This document shows, one piece after another, positions 6,205-8,894 of a stretch of DNA of 8,894 bases. The stretch is taken from contig JADFNT010000051.1 of NCBI GenBank assembly GCA_022563215.1, positions 1 through 8,894 on the forward strand, in the 5' to 3' direction. Both the position numbers and the translations under genes were made by a program. The stretch's first letter is position 1. Each line of letters opens with the position of its first letter. The notes below the pieces were generated by a model that saw only the letters and a list, made by a program, of their open reading frames with translations, ran no database searches and had not been told where the DNA came from. This DNA is from Pseudomonadota bacterium (GTDB lineage Bacteria; Pseudomonadota; Alphaproteobacteria; Rhodospirillales; Casp-alpha2).

Positions 6205-7974
6205 CTAGGAATTAGCCTTTTTAAATTGAAGCTGGTGCAAGGGTTGGGGAGTTCGTCCGATCAAGCGATAAAAGCGTGAGAATTCATTGATTTGAGTTCC
6301 GATCATGTCCTCAAGCCGCCGGGCAAGATCCGGCAAGTTGCCGATGGGGCCTGTTATTATTGCAGTTTCAGCTGTTAATTCGTTTTCCTGCACTTTCTGG
6401 TAATGGAGGTCAAGCCAATCGGGATCAACGAAATTAGCGAATAGGAAGGCTGAAAAACGGCGAGCATCCTCCTCGAAGCTAGGATCTTCGATGCTTAGAT
6501 ATAATTTTAGAGTATTACTCAGGCTTTTCACTTGGCGAACATTAAGATTCAAAGGTTCTACGACCTCAGTAAGTAGATCGCCTATGATTTCAGATAGACG
6601 GGATTGTTCGATAGCAGTCTCTAGTCCTTCTTCCTCATGTTCCAAACTAACCTTAACCCCCTCCTTTTCTTTCATTTTGCTTGCCTCCTCGCCGCCGTCC
6701 TCTGATTTATCCGGCGATTCACTGTTTCGCGAAACAAGCCCAAGATCGTAGAGTCCTTCCTCGTCTACGGTTGGCACATGAAAAGGAATTTGGACAATCT
6801 TTTCTAAATATTTCTGACCAAAGTCCTCACCGGTCACATGGTGCTTAACGATTTTCTCATATCGTGCCATTAGTGAAGCCTCCACGTAATCCTTATCGCA
6901 GGCAAGAAAAGTTACACAGCCCGCTGCAGTAAGGCTGTGTACTGATTCCATGAATTGAGTCAGTCGTTCCGGCGTGCAACGGTCGAGGTCGTCTATGAAG
7001 AATATGAGTGGCTTGGTGCCTGAGTCAGTCAAAAGGGAGGCGATGTCCTGGTAAGCGAGCGCTAACCCTGCCGCGCCCAAATATTTTGGTCGTTTGCGGA
7101 ATATTTTGTCGCCGATAAAATTTGAGAACGTGCCACCAAAAATCTTCCAAAAGAGGCTGGCTACGGCCAAGAAGACCGATCCAGTTGCAACGTTTTTGAT
7201 CGATTGGGTGGTGTTACCAAAGTCGGTAAATATAGCGATTAGAACAAGAACTAGAATAATCGCTGCTAACAACATGATTTGGCCGCCATATTGGCGGAAA
7301 AAAATTTGCGTCTTGAGCGCGGATGCTTGATCCCGAAAAGGCCCCTTGGTCAAGTGTTTGAACACTGATGCGAGAACAAAATCATGCAAATTTTCATTGC
7401 CGTCCCATTTCCATGGGTTAATGGGGATAGTGACGAAGCCACGATTTTCGAATGCGGCTTTCAAAGCATTTATTAATGTCGATTTTCCAGCACCCCATGG
7501 TCCGTAAAGTCCAACGGTAAGCAGTGAAAGTTCCTGAGCCTTGGCGCGATCTCCCTTTTTATCCGCAACTTCCTCCACCAAATCGACTATTTTTTCAGCA
7601 ATTCTTGGAAAGCCTAGTTTTGGCTTGATCGCCGCCCCGTCACTTGCGGCCGTAGTATCATCCTGAAACCCCCGCTTCAGTTCTGTGGCCGAAGGTTGTT
7701 TGGTATCATCTAGGGGGTCGGTTTTAGGGGAAGTTTTTGTTTTGGGGATTTTGTTACGGGGCTGTTGTGCCAGCCTATTGTACGCTCTTTTTATATCTGA
7801 ATTCTTTGGAAATCGATGTAAAGCGTCTTCATAGACCTCGATAGCCTTTTTATAGTGTCCCAACCTTTCCAAAGACGTTCCCAGACCAACATATACTCTT
7901 GGCTCATCTGGTATTTGAGATATGGCCTTTGAATATGCGTCGCGGGCTAACTGGTACCGGCCCTTTTTTTCCAA
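6205..7974 (-). CDS. KAP-family P-loop NTPase (main part of a TPR-KAP protein split by a frameshift)
   Basis: A 589-residue frame; its TTG 'start' at 7974 sits in the middle of a TPR and has no ribosome site, so it is really the continuation of the gene starting at 8366. In frame numbering: TPR remnants 1-58, a charged linker, Walker A GPWGAGKST at 158-166, KAP-specific INPWKW at 185-190, two membrane helices at about 232-251 and 260-279 inserted between the Walker motifs, Walker B LIFFIDDLDRC at 323-333, YLEKIVQIPFHVP at 389-401, an acidic insert at about 415-455, and the C-terminal NVRQVKSLSNTL block. These are hallmarks of KAP NTPases, membrane-attached ATPases that include phage-excluding PifA and animal Kidins220. 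Codon use is much AT-richer than in neighbours, suggesting transfer. Stop TAG is at 6205-6207; dapB follows on the same strand. Family assignment is firm; function is unknown, with defence an inference. Confidence 0.88.
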   Translation of the reverse strand: MEKKGRYQLARDAYSKAISQIPDEPRVYVGLGTSLERLGHYKKAIEVYEDALHRFPKNSDIKRAYNRLAQQPRNKIPKTKTSPKTDPLDDTKQPSATELKRGFQDDTTAASDGAAIKPKLGFPRIAEKIVDLVEEVADKKGDRAKAQELSLLTVGLYGPWGAGKSTLINALKAAFENRGFVTIPINPWKWDGNENLHDFVLASVFKHLTKGPFRDQASALKTQIFFRQYGGQIMLLAAIILVLVLIAIFTDFGNTTQSIKNVATGSVFLAVASLFWKIFGGTFSNFIGDKIFRKRPKYLGAAGLALAYQDIASLLTDSGTKPLIFFIDDLDRCTPERLTQFMESVHSLTAAGCVTFLACDKDYVEASLMARYEKIVKHHVTGEDFGQKYLEKIVQIPFHVPTVDEEGLYDLGLVSRNSESPDKSEDGGEEASKMKEKEGVKVSLEHEEEGLETAIEQSRLSEIIGDLLTEVVEPLNLNVRQVKSLSNTLKLYLSIEDPSFEEDARRFSAFLFANFVDPDWLDLHYQKVQENELTAETAIITGPIGNLPDLARRLEDMIGTQINEFSRFYRLIGRTPQPLHQLQFKKANS

Positions 7975-7982
7975 CAGTGCTG

Positions 7983-8366
7983 CTAATCCGAGATGAACAC
8001 GGGTATCATCAGGAAATTTTTTACAGCTTTTTTAAAAACGTTTAGCGCCTTTCTTGTGCGACCCATTTTTTCCAAAATTGAGGACAGTTGAAGGTAGGTT
8101 TCTAGATGGTCAGGGAAACGAGAATTGGCTATTTGATATTCTTGCTCCGCCAATTGGAGTCTTCCCATTTCCTCCAGCTGTGATGCCAGCCCTAAAATTG
8201 CTTTAACGCTATTTGGATTTAAGCTAACTGCGATTTTATAGGAAATGCGCGCCTTTTGATGGTGTCCTTGTTTTGCAAAGCTTTCTGCTTCAGCTAGAAG
8301 TTCTTTTAGATTTTTGTTTTTTTTGGGGTTTTGTTTTTGCTGAGGTCTGTTTGAAGGCTTGGCCAT
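7983..8366 (-). CDS. N-terminal TPR part of the TPR-KAP protein (frame ends early)
   Basis: A 127-residue frame starting at ATG 8366. After a lysine/asparagine-rich leader (residues 1-19) come TPR units at 20-53, 54-87 and 88-115 onwards, with normal TPR spacing (G8, A20, P32-type positions). After residue 115 the frame reads NFLMIPVFISD and stops. Adding one base to the A6 run (8017-8022) instead gives KKFPDDTRVHLGLAALLEKKGRYQLA and so on, completing repeat 3 exactly and opening two more 34-residue repeats (122-155, 156-189). The start is convincing: AAGGAG, formed by the last two dnaJ sense codons, lies 9 bases upstream, and the ATG is 6 bases past the dnaJ stop. If not repaired, only a three-repeat scaffold protein is made. 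TPRs bind partner proteins. Confidence 0.85.
   Translation of the reverse strand: MAKPSNRPQQKQNPKKNKNLKELLAEAESFAKQGHHQKARISYKIAVSLNPNSVKAILGLASQLEEMGRLQLAEQEYQIANSRFPDHLETYLQLSSILEKMGRTRKALNVFKKAVKNFLMIPVFISD
8016..8022 (-). other. Frameshift site: slippery A AAA AAT run joining the TPR and KAP frames
   Basis: On the minus strand GTA AAA AAT TTC is read by the TPR frame, while the KAP frame needs one more A (or a -1 slip): GTA AAA AAA TTT CCT. The sequence A AAA AAT fits the X XXY YYZ form of -1 ribosomal frameshift sites, and A-runs also promote polymerase slippage. A simple sequencing error or real deletion is equally compatible. Confidence 0.8.
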
Positions 8367-8372
8367 CCCGCC

Positions 8373-8894
8373 CTACTCCTTCAGGTCCTCCCACAGCTCA
8401 CGCACCTTGCCGAAGAAGCCGTGCGCCTGGGGGCTGTGGGTTTCGGCGCTGCTTTCCCTGTCGAACTCCTTGAGCAGCTCCTTCTGCCGGGCCGTCAGGT
8501 TGACCGGCGTCTCGACCATCGCCTGGACGAACATGTCGCCGCGGGCGCTGGAGCGCAGGATCGTCATGCCCTTGTTCTTGAGCCGGAACTGGTGCCCCGT
8601 CGGCGTGCCGGGGGGAAGGGTGACCCTGGCCAGCTTGCCGTCGACGGTCGGCACCTCGATAACGCCGCCCAAGGCCGCCGTGGCCATCGAGATCGGCACC
8701 CGGCAATGGATGTCGGCGCCGTCGCGCTGAAACAACCGGTGCGGCTTGAGGCTGAGGAAAATATACAGATCGCCCGGCGGCGCGCCCCGGAGCCCGGCCT
8801 CGCCCTCGCCGGCGGGGCGGATGCGAGTGCCGTCCTCGACGCCCTGGGGTGTGGCGACGGAAAGCTGCTGTTCATTATGACCCCGGCCCTGACC
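8373..8894 (-). CDS. dnaJ: Chaperone protein DnaJ, C-terminal part (5' end outside the window)
   Basis: The frame is open from the right edge and yields the last 173 residues of Dna[11 protein letters not shown], then GEGEAGLRG and [12 protein letters not shown] belong to client-binding domain I/II after the zinc-finger region; [31 protein letters not shown] and [18 protein letters not shown] are the conserved domain II and dimerisation stretches. DnaJ stimulates DnaK ATP hydrolysis and delivers unfolded clients in the cytoplasm. The J domain, Gly/Phe linker and cysteine repeats lie beyond the window. The stop TAG (8373-8375) is followed after 6 bases by the TPR-KAP start codon, so that gene is expected to share the heat-inducible dnaKJ transcript. 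Confidence 0.96.
   Translation of the reverse strand, partial: GQGRGHNEQQLSVATPQGVEDGTRIRPAGEGEAGLRGAPPGDLYIFLSLKPHRLFQRDGADIHCRVPISMATAALGGVIEVPTVDGKLARVTLPPGTPTGHQFRLKNKGMTILRSSARGDMFVQAMVETPVNLTARQKELLKEFDRESSAETHSPQAHGFFGKVRELWEDLKE
8378..8383 (-). promoter_or_regulatory. Ribosome binding site of the TPR-KAP gene inside the dnaJ 3' end
   Basis: On the minus strand the terminal dnaJ codons read AAG GAG TAG, and AAGGAG is a near-perfect Shine-Dalgarno sequence. It lies about 9-11 bases before the ATG at 8366 with no better site, so it decides that start. The site belongs to host DNA, so it may originally have served the next gene of the operon. Confidence 0.65.

Noticed and set aside
6180..6207. 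TCCTAGGA palindrome followed by TTTTT after the KAP stop as a terminator
   Set aside because: The palindrome has no loop and only a three-base-pair potential arm, too little for a hairpin.
6052..6279. A 75-codon plus-strand frame downstream of the candidate plus-strand promoter
   Set aside because: It starts upstream of the promoter, overlaps the KAP 3' end antisense and shows no recognisable protein features.
6060..8372. Insertion sequence or integrated phage as explanation of the AT-rich segment
   Set aside because: No transposase, integrase, terminal inverted repeats, tRNA target or target-site duplication could be found by reading both ends.
1..8894. CRISPR array, tRNA or rRNA genes
   Set aside because: No regularly spaced repeat-spacer pattern, cloverleaf with conserved TTCGA-type arm, or rRNA-like conserved stretch was seen on either strand.

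Overview
The window looks like a chromosomal segment of a GC-rich alphaproteobacterium, probably of the Rhodospirillales type (this is inference). The reasons are strongly G/C-ending codons, a dnaJ-(insert)-dapB-nth gene order, a bactofilin next to a small lipoprotein, and a GAAC-N7-GAAC LexA-type box, which is the alphaproteobacterial form. Eight protein-coding loci are visible, plus a 36-codon gene fragment at the left edge.

Left block, minus strand (1-2099): a PfkB-family (adenosine-kinase-like) kinase is followed by a GT9 heptosyltransferase-like gene. The glycosyltransferase homology stops abruptly near position 110. The remaining ~109 bases encode, in another frame of the same strand, the cofactor-binding start of a thiamine-diphosphate decarboxylase. 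This is a rearrangement or assembly junction.

Middle block, plus strand (2313-4220): a CysZ/EI24-like membrane protein, a bactofilin, and a proline-rich lipoprotein whose GTG start overlaps the bactofilin stop (GTGA). They form a tight cell-envelope operon. It converges on nth.

Right block, minus strand (4239-8894): dnaJ (3' part, runs off the right edge), dapB and nth. A visibly AT-richer insert of about 2.3 kb lies between dnaJ and dapB. It carries one long gene for a five-TPR plus KAP-type P-loop NTPase with two membrane helices. This gene starts 6 bases after the dnaJ stop codon, with its Shine-Dalgarno sequence inside the last dnaJ codons. A one-base deficit in a run of six A splits it into two reading frames. 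Restoring one A gives a 720-residue protein with five gapless 34-residue TPRs. This is the most interesting object in the window: a KAP NTPase (the family includes PifA, which excludes phage T7, and animal Kidins220) placed under the transcription of a chaperone operon.

Between the KAP gene and dapB lie about 490 bases with no convincing gene. They hold a LexA-type box inside overlapping, oppositely oriented sigma-70-like promoters at the edge of the AT-rich insert, and a GC-rich stretch with short direct repeats and a hairpin. The minus-strand promoter would let dapB-nth be transcribed independently of dnaJ, possibly under SOS control, which would suit a base-excision repair gene.
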